Shown: piece by piece, positions 7,443 through 16,724 of the stretch
How the letters are laid out: each line of letters starts with the position of its first letter
How positions within the stretch are numbered: the first letter of the stretch is position 1
Origin: Allobosea robiniae
Lineage (GTDB): Bacteria > Pseudomonadota > Alphaproteobacteria > Rhizobiales > Beijerinckiaceae
DNA: 64,000 nt
NCBI RefSeq assembly: GCF_900102525.1
Contig: NZ_FNBZ01000002.1
Coordinates: forward strand, 372,001-436,000
Direction: 5' to 3'
Position numbers and translations under genes: made by a program
The notes under the pieces: model-generated
Seen by the model: the letters and a program-made list of their open reading frames with translations, nothing else
Told to the model about the DNA's origin: nothing
Database searches by the model: none

Positions 7443-9824
7443 TCAGCCCGCCTTCTGCACGAACGAGTCCAGCACCATCTTCCGCCCGGCCTTGTCGAAA
7501 TCGACGGTCAGCTTGTTGCCGTCGACGCTGGCGACCGAGCCGGGGCCGAACTTGACGTGGAAGACGCGGGCGCCGGTGCCGTAAGCGGATTCGCCTGATG
7601 ATTTCGCCGTCAGCTCGCCCTCGATCATGAGCGGGCCGCGCTGGCGTGAGGAGTTACCGAAACCGCCCTGGCCGAAGCCGCGGCCGCTTTCCGAGAAGCC
7701 GCTGCCGCCGCCGCTGTTCTTCGCCCGGTTCTCCTGCGCACGCTGCCAGCCCGGCGTGTTGTAGCTGGAGCCGAAGCTCTCCATTCGGTCGAAGCGCGAG
7801 GCGCCGTAGCCGCCCTGCGAATAGCTGCTCGCTGCCTGCTCGACCTCGACATGCTCCTCCGGCAGTTCGTCGATGAAGCGGGAGGGCAGGCTGGTCTGCC
7901 AGAGGCCGTGGATGCGCCGGTTCGAGGCGAAATAGAGCTTCAGCTTCTTGCGGGCGCGGGTGAGGCCGACATGGGCGAGGCGGCGCTCCTCCTCCAGGCC
8001 GGCGCGGCCGCTCTCGTCGAGCGCGCGCTGGTTCGGGAACAGGCCTTCCTCCCAGCCGGGCAGGAAGACCGTGTCGAATTCCAGCCCCTTGGCGGCGTGC
8101 AGCGTCATGATCGAGGCGCGGGCCTCGGCCTCGCCATCGGCGACATCCATCACCAGCGAGACGTGTTCGAGGAAGGACGGCAGGTCGGGAAACTCGTCGA
8201 GCGAGCGGACGAGTTCCTTGAGGTTTTCCAGGCGCCCGGCCGCATCGGCCGAGCGGTCCTTCTTCCACATCTCGGTATAGCCGCTCTCTTCCAGAACCAG
8301 CTCGGCGAGCTCGCCCTGCGGCATATGCTCGGCGCGGGTCGACCAGCGGCCGAAGGCATCGACCAGCTCGCGCAGCGCGGTACGGGCCTTGGGCTTCAAC
8401 TCGTCGCTCTCGACGGCGGCGCGGGCCGACTGCATCAGCGAGAAGCCGGTGGCGCGGGCATGGTTGTGCAGGAGCTGGACCGTCGCGTCGCCGAGGCCGC
8501 GCTTGGGTACATTGACGATGCGCTCGAAGGCGAGGTCGTCGGTGGCTGAGACGACGCATCGCAGATAGGCGAGCGCATCGCGGATTTCGGCGCGCTCGTA
8601 GAAGCGCGGGCCGCCGATGACGCGATAGGGCACGCCGGCCTGGACGAAGCGCTCCTCGATTTCGCGCATCTGCGCGGAGATGCGCACGAGCACCGCGACC
8701 TGGCCGAGATCCTGGCCCTTCGCCTGCATCGCCTCGATCTCGTCGGAGATCAGGCGGGCTTCCTCCTGGCTGTCCCAGGCGCCGGTGATGGTGACCTTCT
8801 CGCCGAGCGCGTCCTCGGTGCGCAGCGTCTTGCCGAGACGGCCCTCGTTGCGGGCGATCAGCTTCGAGGCCGTGGCGAGGATATGGCCGGTCGAGCGGTA
8901 GTTGCGCTCCAGCCGGATCACGGTCGCGCCCGGAAAATCGTGCTCGAAGCGCAGGATGTTGTCGACCTCGGCGCCGCGCCAGCCATAGATCGACTGGTCG
9001 TCGTCGCCGACGCAGCAGATGTTGCGGCGGCCCTGAGCCAGCAGGCGCAGCCAGAGATACTGCGCCGTGTTGGTGTCCTGGTACTCGTCGACGAGGATGT
9101 AGCGGAAGCGGTCGTGATAGGTCTGGAGCACGTCCGGATAGTCGCGGAACAGCGTCAGGCAATGCAGCAGCAGATCGCCGAAATCGACGGCGTTCAGCGC
9201 CTTCAGCCGCTCCTGATAGGCGGCGTAGAGCTTGCCGCCCTTGCCATGGGCGAAGACCGCGGCCTCGCCCGCCGGCACGTCCTTGGGCGCGAGGCCGCGG
9301 TTCTTCCAGCTATCGATGAAGCCCGCCAGCATGCGGCCGGGCCAGCGCTTCTCGTCGATGTTCTCGGCCTGGATCACCTGCTTCATCAGGCGGATCTGGT
9401 CGTCGGTGTCGAGGATGGTGAAGTCGCTGCGCAGGTCGAGCAGTTCGGCATGGCGGCGCAGGAGCTTGGCCGAGATCGAGTGGAAGGTGCCGAGCCATGG
9501 CATGCCCTCGGCGACCGGGCCGACGAGATGGGCGACGCGCTCCTTCATCTCGCGCGCCGCCTTGTTGGTAAAGGTCACGGCGAGGATCTGCGAGGGATAG
9601 GCGCGGCTGGTCGAGATCAGGTGGCCGATGCGGGTGGTCAGCACGCGGGTCTTGCCGGTGCCGGCACCGGCGAGCACCAGTACGGGACCGTCCGTCGCCT
9701 CGACCGCCTGGCGCTGCTCCGGGTTCAGCCCCGCCAGATAGCCGGCCGCAGGCTGCGCGGCAGCGCGCGCGGCGAGGCCGCCGGGGCGAGGCGGGGGAGC
9801 GGAAAAAGGATCGGTCTCGGACAA
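7443..9824 (-). CDS. uvrD: UvrD/PcrA-type superfamily 1 DNA helicase
   Basis: A 793-residue 3'-5' DNA helicase of nucleotide excision and mismatch repair. The SF1A motifs run in order: Walker A GAGTGKT (residues 53-59), TFTNKAAREM, LVDEYQDTN, DDQSIYGWRGA, RLERNYRST, HAAKGLEFD and VGLTRARK. A Gly/Ser-rich linker of about 60 residues precedes the C-terminal Tudor-like domain (FGPGSV, KLTVDFDKAGRK) typical of PcrA/UvrD. The start codon appears to be TTG (9822-9824), and I see no strong ribosome-binding site. It is transcribed alone. Confidence 0.92.
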   Translation of the reverse strand: MSETDPFSAPPPRPGGLAARAAAQPAAGYLAGLNPEQRQAVEATDGPVLVLAGAGTGKTRVLTTRIGHLISTSRAYPSQILAVTFTNKAAREMKERVAHLVGPVAEGMPWLGTFHSISAKLLRRHAELLDLRSDFTILDTDDQIRLMKQVIQAENIDEKRWPGRMLAGFIDSWKNRGLAPKDVPAGEAAVFAHGKGGKLYAAYQERLKALNAVDFGDLLLHCLTLFRDYPDVLQTYHDRFRYILVDEYQDTNTAQYLWLRLLAQGRRNICCVGDDDQSIYGWRGAEVDNILRFEHDFPGATVIRLERNYRSTGHILATASKLIARNEGRLGKTLRTEDALGEKVTITGAWDSQEEARLISDEIEAMQAKGQDLGQVAVLVRISAQMREIEERFVQAGVPYRVIGGPRFYERAEIRDALAYLRCVVSATDDLAFERIVNVPKRGLGDATVQLLHNHARATGFSLMQSARAAVESDELKPKARTALRELVDAFGRWSTRAEHMPQGELAELVLEESGYTEMWKKDRSADAAGRLENLKELVRSLDEFPDLPSFLEHVSLVMDVADGEAEARASIMTLHAAKGLEFDTVFLPGWEEGLFPNQRALDESGRAGLEEERRLAHVGLTRARKKLKLYFASNRRIHGLWQTSLPSRFIDELPEEHVEVEQAASSYSQGGYGASRFDRMESFGSSYNTPGWQRAQENRAKNSGGGSGFSESGRGFGQGGFGNSSRQRGPLMIEGELTAKSSGESAYGTGARVFHVKFGPGSVASVDGNKLTVDFDKAGRKMVLDSFVQKAG

Positions 9825-9956
9825 GGGTGCGCGGTGCTCGTGCGTGATTCGTTCTCCGGCGAATATAGGGCGTCGATGTCAGGATTGCGCCCTGCCGGAG
9901 CGATCATTTTATACTCCGCTCCACAGGGAGGTGGCAGCATCCCCCCGCCTATCGGC

Positions 9957-10883
9957 TCAGCGCGCCGGCAGCAGGTATTTCAGGCCCTGCGTGAAGCCGC
10001 GCGGCGCGACGCTGAGGTGATCCTCATCGTCGAGGACGACGGACTTCAGATTCAAGCTCGGATATTTCCGGCCGCGCAATGCGGCTTCGAGAGCCCGGTT
10101 GTCGGCGACCATATCGACCGTCTGGTTGTAGCGCCGGTCGCCTTTGCGTTGCGCCTCATAGGCGCCGACATAGAGATAGACCTTGGCCGGCAGGTCCTTG
10201 CTCCGGGCGGCGTAGCGCGCTTCCAGCTCCAAAGCGTGGCGCTTGTCGTACCAGAGCGAGGGGCTGCCGAGGATATAGCCGCTGAACAGGCCGGGCTCGG
10301 TGAACAGGATCTGCGCGCCCAGCAGGGAGCCGTAGGAATGGCCGAGAAAGAGCGCCCTGGCGGGATCGGCTCGATAGCGGGCGGCGATGAACGGCTTCAC
10401 CTGATCGCGGAGATAGGTCTGATAGGCTGGCCCCTGGCCGTGAACCGCGCCGGCCGGTGCTGTGCGCGGCCCGTTCGGTGTCGGCGTGTAGTCGCGCCGG
10501 CGGCTGACAGCGCCATCCTCGCCCTTGGCATAGGACAGCCCGACCAGGATGAATTCCTCCACCTTGGGTCCTTCGAGGTTCAGGCGGCGGCTGATCTGGC
10601 GGAGGATCGGGAAGGCATAGTCGGCGTCGGTGACGTAGAGCACCGGATAACGCCGCTGCGGCTCCTTCGCATAGGAGGGCGGCAAGGCGACGAAAACCTG
10701 ATAGCCGCGGCGCGAGACCGGATCGGGCACGTCCCAGACCTCGCTGTCAGCAATTTCGTAGGGGCGGCCGTCACCTGCCTGAACCTTCAGAACCGATTGG
10801 GCCTGGGCGTGCGCCGGAGCGACGGAGGCACTGAGGCCGGCGATGAGGGCAATCAGCAGGGTATTCGAAAGGCGTCGCTGCAC
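9957..10883 (-). CDS. Secreted alpha/beta-hydrolase of the esterase D / Fes-like family
   Basis: A 308-residue protein with a cleavable signal peptide (hydrophobic residues 9-22, then APAHAQA), so periplasmic. The nucleophile elbow GHSYGS puts the catalytic Ser at residue 183. YPVLYVTDAD and PSLWYD fit the putative-esterase family that includes siderophore esterases IroE/BesA and other exported esterases. A His near the C-terminus (DDEDHLS) could complete the triad. GTG is the start, with GGAGA 7 bases before it. No iron-uptake genes are nearby, so the substrate remains open. Confidence 0.8.
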   Translation of the reverse strand: MQRRLSNTLLIALIAGLSASVAPAHAQAQSVLKVQAGDGRPYEIADSEVWDVPDPVSRRGYQVFVALPPSYAKEPQRRYPVLYVTDADYAFPILRQISRRLNLEGPKVEEFILVGLSYAKGEDGAVSRRRDYTPTPNGPRTAPAGAVHGQGPAYQTYLRDQVKPFIAARYRADPARALFLGHSYGSLLGAQILFTEPGLFSGYILGSPSLWYDKRHALELEARYAARSKDLPAKVYLYVGAYEAQRKGDRRYNQTVDMVADNRALEAALRGRKYPSLNLKSVVLDDEDHLSVAPRGFTQGLKYLLPAR

Positions 10884-11022
10884 GTGAGATCTCCGTCGTC
10901 ACGCACCGGTCGCAGCGCGCGGGGCGAGGTGAGGGAGGAACTCGGGCAGCAATCGGGCGGATTCGCAATCGGCGGATGCCGGCATAGTCTGGTGGTTAAC
11001 GACGCGGATCGGAGGGAAGGCC

Positions 11023-12663
11023 ATGGCGCAGATGCCGCACGCCGATCAGGTGACCAATCAGGTGCCGGTGCTGGCTGATTACGACGCCTTCGGCGCCGAT
11101 CCGGTGCTGCCGGGGATCGTTTCTGCCTTCGGTGCCGATTGGGCGCGTGAGCGATTGCATGAGGCGGGGCGCACGGTCGGCTCGGCACGGGTGCAGGAAC
11201 TGGCCTGGCTTGCCAATCGCTACACGCCTGAACTGAAAGCCTTCGACCGCTTCGGCAACCGCATCGACGAGATCGGCTTTCATCCGGCCTGGCACGAGTT
11301 GATGGGGCTCGCCATCGGGCAGGAGACGCATGCGCTCGCTTGGAACCGTCCCGAGCTGGGCGCGCAGGTGGCACGGGCGGCCATGCAATATCTCTGGTAC
11401 GGCGCGGAAAGCGGCATCTGCTGCCCGATCAGCATGACCTATGCTGCCGTGCCGGTGCTGAAGCAGGACGCGGCTTTGTGGGAGCAGTGGGGCTCGCTCG
11501 TCATCTCGAATCGTTACGACCCGCGGCAGGGGCCGGCGCATCTGAAGACGGGCGCGACCGTCGGCACGGCGATGACGGAGACGCAAGGCGGCTCGGATCT
11601 GCGCCAGACCCAGACCGTGGCCGAGGATAATCGCGATGGGACGTGGTCGCTGCATGGCCGGAAGTGGTTCTTCTCGGTGCCGCATTCCGACGTCTTCCTG
11701 ACGCTGGCGCGGACGGGCGAGGGCATCTCCTGCTTCGTCGTGCCAGGGTGGCTGCCGGATGGGACGCGCAACGGCGTCGCGATCCAGCGGCTCAAGGACA
11801 AGGTCGGCAATCGCTCCAATGCCTCTTCGGAAGTTGAGTTCAGGGGCACGATCGGCCATCTCATCGGCGAGAAGGGGCGGGGCATCCGCACCGGTCTTTC
11901 GATGAACCACAATTCGCGGCTCGACATCGCGGCGGCCTCGTCCGGGCTGATGCGGATGGCGGTGTCGCTCGCGGCGCATCACGCCCAGCATCGCCGCGCC
12001 TTCCAGAAGGCGCTGATCGACCAGCCGATCATGCAGAACGTATTGGCCGATATCGCCATCGAGGCGGAAGCCGCGGCCTGGCTCGCCTTCCGGCTGTTCG
12101 CGGCGCTCGACCGGCAGGAGATATCCGCAAGCGAGAAGCTGCTGGCGCGGGTTGGCGCGCCGATCGCGAAATACTGGATCACGCGGCGCGCGCCCGCCGT
12201 CGTCACCGAGGCGCTGGAATGCCATGGCGGCAACGGCTTCATCGAGGAAAACCCGATGGCGCGGCTCTATCGCGAAGCGCCGCTCAACGCGATCTGGGAA
12301 GGCTCCGGCAATGTCATCTGCCTCGACGTGCTGCGCTCGCTGGCGCGTGAGGAGGGGGCGGTCGATGTGCTGCGGGCGGAATTGATGGCGGCTGCGGGCG
12401 CAGACCGGCGCTATGACTTGGCGCTGAAGCGTTTGGAGAGCGAATTGCCGGAGATGATGCGCAACGAAGGGCAGGCGCGGCGGTTGACGGAGCGGCTTGC
12501 GCTGATGCTGCAGGGCTCGTTGCTGCTGCGCTTCGCGCCGGCCGCCGTGGCGGATGCTTTCATCGCGACGCGATTGGGCGGCGGCTGGTTGGGCCAGTTC
12601 GGCGATCTGCCACCGGGTGTGGACGCCGCGGCGCTGGCGCGACGAGCCGTGCCGACTGCCTGA
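11023..12663 (+). CDS. aidB: AidB-like acyl-CoA dehydrogenase family protein
   Basis: A 546-residue flavoprotein of the acyl-CoA dehydrogenase superfamily. The TAMTETQGGSDLRQTQT motif (about residues 184-200) and the C-terminal FAD-binding stretch ECHGGNGFIEENPMARLYRE identify it, together with WEGSGNVICLDVLR. Length and the long N-terminal domain match AidB, which in E. coli is part of the adaptive response to alkylation and binds DNA, rather than 380-residue fatty-acid enzymes. A good GGAGGGAAGG ribosome-binding site precedes the ATG. No ada-like gene is nearby. Isovaleryl-CoA dehydrogenase activity is possible but unproven. Confidence 0.82.
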   Translation: MAQMPHADQVTNQVPVLADYDAFGADPVLPGIVSAFGADWARERLHEAGRTVGSARVQELAWLANRYTPELKAFDRFGNRIDEIGFHPAWHELMGLAIGQETHALAWNRPELGAQVARAAMQYLWYGAESGICCPISMTYAAVPVLKQDAALWEQWGSLVISNRYDPRQGPAHLKTGATVGTAMTETQGGSDLRQTQTVAEDNRDGTWSLHGRKWFFSVPHSDVFLTLARTGEGISCFVVPGWLPDGTRNGVAIQRLKDKVGNRSNASSEVEFRGTIGHLIGEKGRGIRTGLSMNHNSRLDIAAASSGLMRMAVSLAAHHAQHRRAFQKALIDQPIMQNVLADIAIEAEAAAWLAFRLFAALDRQEISASEKLLARVGAPIAKYWITRRAPAVVTEALECHGGNGFIEENPMARLYREAPLNAIWEGSGNVICLDVLRSLAREEGAVDVLRAELMAAAGADRRYDLALKRLESELPEMMRNEGQARRLTERLALMLQGSLLLRFAPAAVADAFIATRLGGGWLGQFGDLPPGVDAAALARRAVPTA

Positions 12664-12666
12664 AAC

Positions 12667-12743
12667 GTCATGCCCGGGCTTGACCCGGGCATCTCTTCAT
12701 CGCTTTTCTGTTATGAGATGCCCGGGTCGAGCCCGGGCATGAC
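12667..12743. repeat. REP-like palindromic pair
   Basis: Two 29-base arms, 12667-12695 and 12715-12743, are inverted copies of each other with one mismatch. Each arm is itself a palindrome around TGCCCGGG/CCCGGGCA. The pair fills the gap between convergent aidB and msrB. Related but diverged elements occur at 37521, 55784 and possibly 58954. Confidence 0.8.
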
Positions 12744-12750
12744 GGTGTTG

Positions 12751-13191
12751 TCAGGCCGCTTCCGGTTCGAAATCCATCGCCACGCCGTTGATGCAGTAGC
12801 GCAGGCCGGTGGGTGGCGGGCCGTCCGGGAAGACGTGGCCGAGATGGCCGCCGCAATTGGCGCAATGCACCTCGACGCGGACCATGCCGAACTTGCGGTC
12901 CTCGCTGGTCTCGACCGCGCCTTCCAGCGGCTGGTCGAAGCTTGGCCAGCCGGTGCCGCTCTCGAATTTCTTGCCCGATCTGAACAGCTTCTGGCCGCAG
13001 CCGGCGCAGGAGAAGGTGCCGGCGCGCTTCTCGTAATTGAGCGCGCAGGAGCCGGCCCGCTCCGTGCCATGGCCGCGCAGGACCTGATACTGCTCCGGCG
13101 TCAGCCGCTCGCGCCACTCGGCGTCCGTTAGCCGGAAGGGGAAACTCTCGTCCTGCTTCTTCTGTTCGCCGAACATGCTCATCAGACCCAT
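12751..13191 (-). CDS. msrB: Peptide methionine-R-sulfoxide reductase
   Basis: A 146-residue cytosolic enzyme that repairs the R form of methionine sulfoxide. The two zinc-binding CxxC pairs are present (CAGC and CANC), as are the GTGWPSF signature and the catalytic Cys in RYCINGVAMDF near the C-terminus. A hydrophobic Met-rich N-terminus (MGLMSMF) is too short for a signal peptide. The start at 13189-13191 has AAGGAG 7 bases upstream. The longer in-frame start at 13293 has no such support. Confidence 0.92.
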   Translation of the reverse strand: MGLMSMFGEQKKQDESFPFRLTDAEWRERLTPEQYQVLRGHGTERAGSCALNYEKRAGTFSCAGCGQKLFRSGKKFESGTGWPSFDQPLEGAVETSEDRKFGMVRVEVHCANCGGHLGHVFPDGPPPTGLRYCINGVAMDFEPEAA

Positions 13192-13317
13192 TGCGATCTC
13201 CTTGTCAGCGGGGCGGCGCCTCATCGGCTTTCGTGCCCCAATATGGCGCTTCGCATCCGAGATTTCAGCCCTGTCGAATCCAGGCAGCCTCACGATGCCG
13301 TGGCAGTGGAGCGCAAG

Positions 13318-13335
13318 CCGTCACCTGACCGTCAC
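13318..13335 (+). promoter_or_regulatory. Pho-box-like direct repeat upstream of btaA
   Basis: Two identical heptamers CCGTCAC are separated by CTGA, giving the 11-base period of a PhoB site (known alphaproteobacterial form CTGTCAT-N4-CTGTCAT). It lies 46 bases before the GTG start of btaA. Two positions per heptamer differ from the published consensus, so this is a candidate only. Confidence 0.45.
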
Positions 13336-13380
13336 GCGACTCCTCTAGCAGCCCGGCCACCCGCAAAGGGAGGAAAACCG

Positions 13381-14646
13381 GTGACGCAACAGGCGACCCA
13401 AACGGCCCGCGCAGCCCGCCGCATGACCAGCTCCGGTCTGGGGCAGGCCGTCCGGCGCAGCAAGACGCTGTCCAAGGCCGGCCTACTGGAATGGCTGTTC
13501 GCCCGCGCCTTTTCCGGCCTGGTCTATCCGCAGATCTGGGAGGACCCCGTCGTCGACATGGCGGCACTCGGGCTCAAGGCCGACGACCATGTCGTGGCGA
13601 TCGCGTCCGGCTCCTGCAACATCCTCTCCTATCTGACGGCGGCGCCTATCCGGGTCAGCGCGGTCGATCTCAACGCCACCCATATCGCGCTGGGCCGCCT
13701 CAAGCTCGCGGCGCTGGCGCGGATGGAGCGGCAGGAGGATTTCCTGCGCTTCTTCGGCCGGGCGAAGGATAGTGCCAATGTCGCGCTCTACGACCGCGAG
13801 ATCGCCGGTCATCTCGATGCCGTCTCGCGCGGTTACTGGGAGGGGCGGGGGCTGAACGGGCGGCGCCGGATCAATCTCTTCGCTCGGGGTTTCCACCGCT
13901 ACGGGCTGCTCGGCCGCTTCATCGGCACGGGCCATATGCTGGCGCGGCTGCTCGGTGGTAATCCCAAGGCGATGCTGGCGGCGCGCGACCGGGCCGAGCA
14001 GCGGGCGCTCTACGACAGGCATCTCGCGCCGGTCTTCGAGCGCAGGTTGATCCGCTGGCTGGTGCGCCAGCCGGCCTCGCTCTACGGGCTGGGCATCCCG
14101 CCGGCGCAGTACAAGGCGCTGTCCGCCGATGGCGAGGACGGCATTCTCGGTGCGCTGAAGCTCCGGCTGGAACGGCTGGCCTGTGATTTCGACCTCAAGG
14201 ACAACTATTTCGCCCAGCAGGCTTTTGGCCGGCGCTATGGCGAGGGGCCGGATGCAGCCTTCCCGCCTTATCTCCAGTCGGAACATTTCGCGGCGGTGAA
14301 GGCGCGTGCCTCGGACGTGTCCTATCGCCAGAGCGCGGTCACGGGCTTCCTGGAGGGCGAGCCGGCCGAGAGCTGCGACGCCTATGTGCTGCTCGATGCG
14401 CAGGACTGGATGAACGACGCCGATCTGACAGCGTTGTGGTCGCAGATCACGCGCACGGCCCGGCCGGGCGCGCGGGTGATCTTCCGCACGGCGGCCGACG
14501 AGAGATTGCTGCCCGGCCGCGTGCCCGCGGCGATCCTCGACCAGTGGCATTACGAGGAGGAGACGAGCCGCGAGCTCTGCCGGCAGGACCGCTCGGCGAT
14601 CTATGGCGGCTTCCACCTCTATGTCCTGAAGGGCCAGGGCCGGTGA
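13381..14646 (+). CDS. btaA: BtaA: SAM:diacylglycerol 3-amino-3-carboxypropyltransferase
   Basis: A 421-residue protein of the DUF3419/BtaA family. It transfers the aminocarboxypropyl group of SAM to diacylglycerol, the first step to the phosphorus-free betaine lipid DGTS. Recognisable features are LVYPQIWEDPVVDMAAL, the SAM-binding ASGSCNILSYL followed by VDLNATHIALG, and the late LLDAQDWM motif. The GTG at 13381 has AAAGGGAGGA in front, and an in-frame upstream ATG (13243) would overlap the msrB promoter region. The stop overlaps the start of btaB (GTGA). A Pho-box-like repeat upstream suggests phosphate control. Confidence 0.87.
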   Translation: MTQQATQTARAARRMTSSGLGQAVRRSKTLSKAGLLEWLFARAFSGLVYPQIWEDPVVDMAALGLKADDHVVAIASGSCNILSYLTAAPIRVSAVDLNATHIALGRLKLAALARMERQEDFLRFFGRAKDSANVALYDREIAGHLDAVSRGYWEGRGLNGRRRINLFARGFHRYGLLGRFIGTGHMLARLLGGNPKAMLAARDRAEQRALYDRHLAPVFERRLIRWLVRQPASLYGLGIPPAQYKALSADGEDGILGALKLRLERLACDFDLKDNYFAQQAFGRRYGEGPDAAFPPYLQSEHFAAVKARASDVSYRQSAVTGFLEGEPAESCDAYVLLDAQDWMNDADLTALWSQITRTARPGARVIFRTAADERLLPGRVPAAILDQWHYEEETSRELCRQDRSAIYGGFHLYVLKGQGR

Positions 14647-15317
14647 GCGCGACGGAGACACCGGCCGGCCCGGCCGCCGGGCTGATGGATCGGATCTACC
14701 GGCACCAGCGCCATATCTACGATGCCAGCCGGAAATTCTATCTGCTCGGCCGCGACCAGCTCATCGACGGGTTGCAGCCCCCGGCCGGCGCGACCGTGCT
14801 GGAGATCGGCTGCGGCACCGGACGCAACCTGATCCGGATCGCCCGGCACTATCCGGATTGCGCCTGCTACGGGCTCGACGTTTCCAGCGCGATGCTGGCG
14901 ACGGCGAAGATATCGGTCGCAAAGGCGGGTCTCGATGACCGGATCCGGCTTGCCCAGGCCGATGCCACCGCTTTGGATCCTCAAGTGCTGTTCGGCCTTG
15001 CCGGCTTCGATCGGATCGTCATCTCCTATGCGCTGTCGATGATCCCGCCCTGGCAGGGGGTCGTCGCCGAGGCGCTGCGCCGGCTCGATGCCGGCGGCTC
15101 GCTGCATATCGTCGATTTCGGCGATCAGGCCGGATTGCCGGGGCCGTTCAAGGCCGTGCTGCTGCGCTGGCTCGCGCTGTTCCATGTCACGCCGCGGGAG
15201 AACCTGCCGCAGGCCGTGCGGGCCATTGCCGAAGCGGCCGGGGCCGATTGCCGGCTTGACGCGCCCTATCGCGGTTATGCGGTGCATGCCGTCGTCACGC
15301 ACTGCTGGGCGGCGTAG
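14643..15317 (+). CDS. btaB: BtaB: N-methyltransferase for betaine lipid synthesis
   Basis: A 224-residue class I SAM-dependent methyltransferase. Motif I reads VLEIGCGTGRNLIRIA, with YGLDVSSAML and FDRIVISYALSMIPPW following at the expected spacing. Placed directly behind btaA with a GTGA overlap, it should methylate diacylglyceryl homoserine three times to give DGTS. The N-terminal RIYRHQRHIYDASRKFYLLGRD stretch is typical of bacterial BtaB. Assignment rests on both the sequence and the btaA pairing. Confidence 0.87.
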   Translation: MSATETPAGPAAGLMDRIYRHQRHIYDASRKFYLLGRDQLIDGLQPPAGATVLEIGCGTGRNLIRIARHYPDCACYGLDVSSAMLATAKISVAKAGLDDRIRLAQADATALDPQVLFGLAGFDRIVISYALSMIPPWQGVVAEALRRLDAGGSLHIVDFGDQAGLPGPFKAVLLRWLALFHVTPRENLPQAVRAIAEAAGADCRLDAPYRGYAVHAVVTHCWAA

Positions 15318-15332
15318 CGGCACGCCGCGTGA

Positions 15333-16145
15333 ATGCCTATGCTGCCGGCGATGGATTCAGCCGACCCCTCCGACGAAAGCCGCTTCGAGGTTCTCCGCGA
15401 CCGGCTGCGCCAGCTCTATCACGGCCGCTCGCCCGCCGCGTTGCGCTTCCAGGCGGTGACGACGGTCGTCGATCTCCTGATCATCGCCTTCTTCATCCTG
15501 ACGCCATTGCTCAGGGAGAACGCGGCCTTCCTCTGGATCGACTATTCCGTCGCGGTGATCATGGTCGCCGAGATCGCGGCGCGCCTGCTGGCCTCGACCA
15601 ACATGCTCAGGCTGCTGCGCCAGCCGACGATGCTGCTCGACCTCTTCATCCTCCTGACGCTGCTCATGCCGCAATGGCTGGAGAATTTCGGCTTCCTGCG
15701 CATCCTCAGGCTGTGGTCGCTGTCGCATAAGGGCATCGTCTGGGCCCAGTTCCGCGAAACCCGTTTCCGCGAATGGGAGAATGTGGTCCGCGCGCTCGGC
15801 AATATCGCGACCTTCCTCTTCGTGGTGACCGGCTTCGTCTACACCTTCTTCTTCCGGCAGGAGGGCGGGCTGGAGAGCTACGTCCAGGCGCTCTACTTCA
15901 CGGTCGCGACGGTGACCACGACAGGGTTCGGTGACGTGGTCCTGCCGGGCATCGCCGGCAAGCTGACCTCGATCCTGGTGATGATCGTCGGGATCACGCT
16001 GTTCGTGCGCCTGGCGCAGGCGCTGTTCCGCCCGAACAAGGTGCTGTTTCCCTGCCCGGAATGCGCGCTCCAGCGCCACGAGCCCGACGCGGTGTATTGC
16101 AAGGCCTGCGGGCACAAGCTCAAGATTCCCGACGACGACCCCTGA
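15333..16145 (+). CDS. Voltage-gated-like potassium channel with C-terminal zinc ribbon
   Basis: A 270-residue inner-membrane ion channel. There are about six hydrophobic segments (near residues 43-60, 66-85, 100-118, 157-174 and 208-230, plus a pore helix), and the selectivity filter TTTGFGD is at residues 195-201. GFGD instead of GYGD is an accepted variant in bacterial K+ channels. The S4-like region (FLRILRLWSL) has two Arg spaced by three. The C-terminus carries two CxxC pairs, CPEC and CKAC, about 15 residues apart, predicted to bind zinc, which is unusual for this family. Confidence 0.8.
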   Translation: MPMLPAMDSADPSDESRFEVLRDRLRQLYHGRSPAALRFQAVTTVVDLLIIAFFILTPLLRENAAFLWIDYSVAVIMVAEIAARLLASTNMLRLLRQPTMLLDLFILLTLLMPQWLENFGFLRILRLWSLSHKGIVWAQFRETRFREWENVVRALGNIATFLFVVTGFVYTFFFRQEGGLESYVQALYFTVATVTTTGFGDVVLPGIAGKLTSILVMIVGITLFVRLAQALFRPNKVLFPCPECALQRHEPDAVYCKACGHKLKIPDDDP

Positions 16146-16157
16146 CGCGGCGATCGT

Positions 16158-16724
16158 TCAATGCCGGGTTTCGGTCTCGGTCTCGCGCTCTTCAGCCGTG
16201 TCCTCGACCCGGATCGCTGATTTCCGGGGCATGCCGATGATGCGGCCGATCGTGACCGGCAGCGGCATCATGCTGTGCGCGGCCTTCATCAGGGCGATGT
16301 TGGCGAGGATATCGGCCGGGAAGGGCGTGACCTTGCGGCTGATCATGTCGACATGCAGCGACAGGTTCTCGCTGGTCGCCGCAAGCCAGCCCTCGTTGGC
16401 ATGCCGCATCTCGAGATAGTAATGCAGGCGCTTGTCGTCGAAGGCGATGAGCTGCGCGGTGATGCGGACGAGATCGCCCTCGGTCAACTCGCGCTTGTAG
16501 AGGATGTGGCACTCCGCCGCGAAGGTGGAGGCGTGGCGCGTCTCGACATAGTCGCGGGTGAGGCCCACCAGCGAGAAGACCTCGTCGACCGCGCGGTCGA
16601 ACAGCACATGGTAATAGGCCATGTTGAGATGGCCGTTATAGTCGATCCATTGCGGCTCGACCCGCATCGCCGAGGAGACGAAGGGAGCGAAGAACAGCGC
16701 CGGGGCGCGCGTATCGTGTTTCAT
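16158..16724 (-). CDS. Hotdog-fold acyl-CoA thioesterase (4HBT family)
   Basis: A 188-residue protein with a single hotdog domain. The WIDYNGHLNMAYYHVLFDRA stretch (about residues 25-44) carries the Asp-x-Asn-Gly-His pattern of 4-hydroxybenzoyl-CoA thioesterase relatives, and LHYYLEMRHA completes the core strand. The start at 16724 is supported by GGGAGG 6-7 bases upstream. The C-terminus is an acidic/basic tail (EERETETETRH). It is similar in architecture to carnitine-related or general thioesterases. The physiological substrate cannot be told. Confidence 0.75.
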   Translation of the reverse strand: MKHDTRAPALFFAPFVSSAMRVEPQWIDYNGHLNMAYYHVLFDRAVDEVFSLVGLTRDYVETRHASTFAAECHILYKRELTEGDLVRITAQLIAFDDKRLHYYLEMRHANEGWLAATSENLSLHVDMISRKVTPFPADILANIALMKAAHSMMPLPVTIGRIIGMPRKSAIRVEDTAEERETETETRH

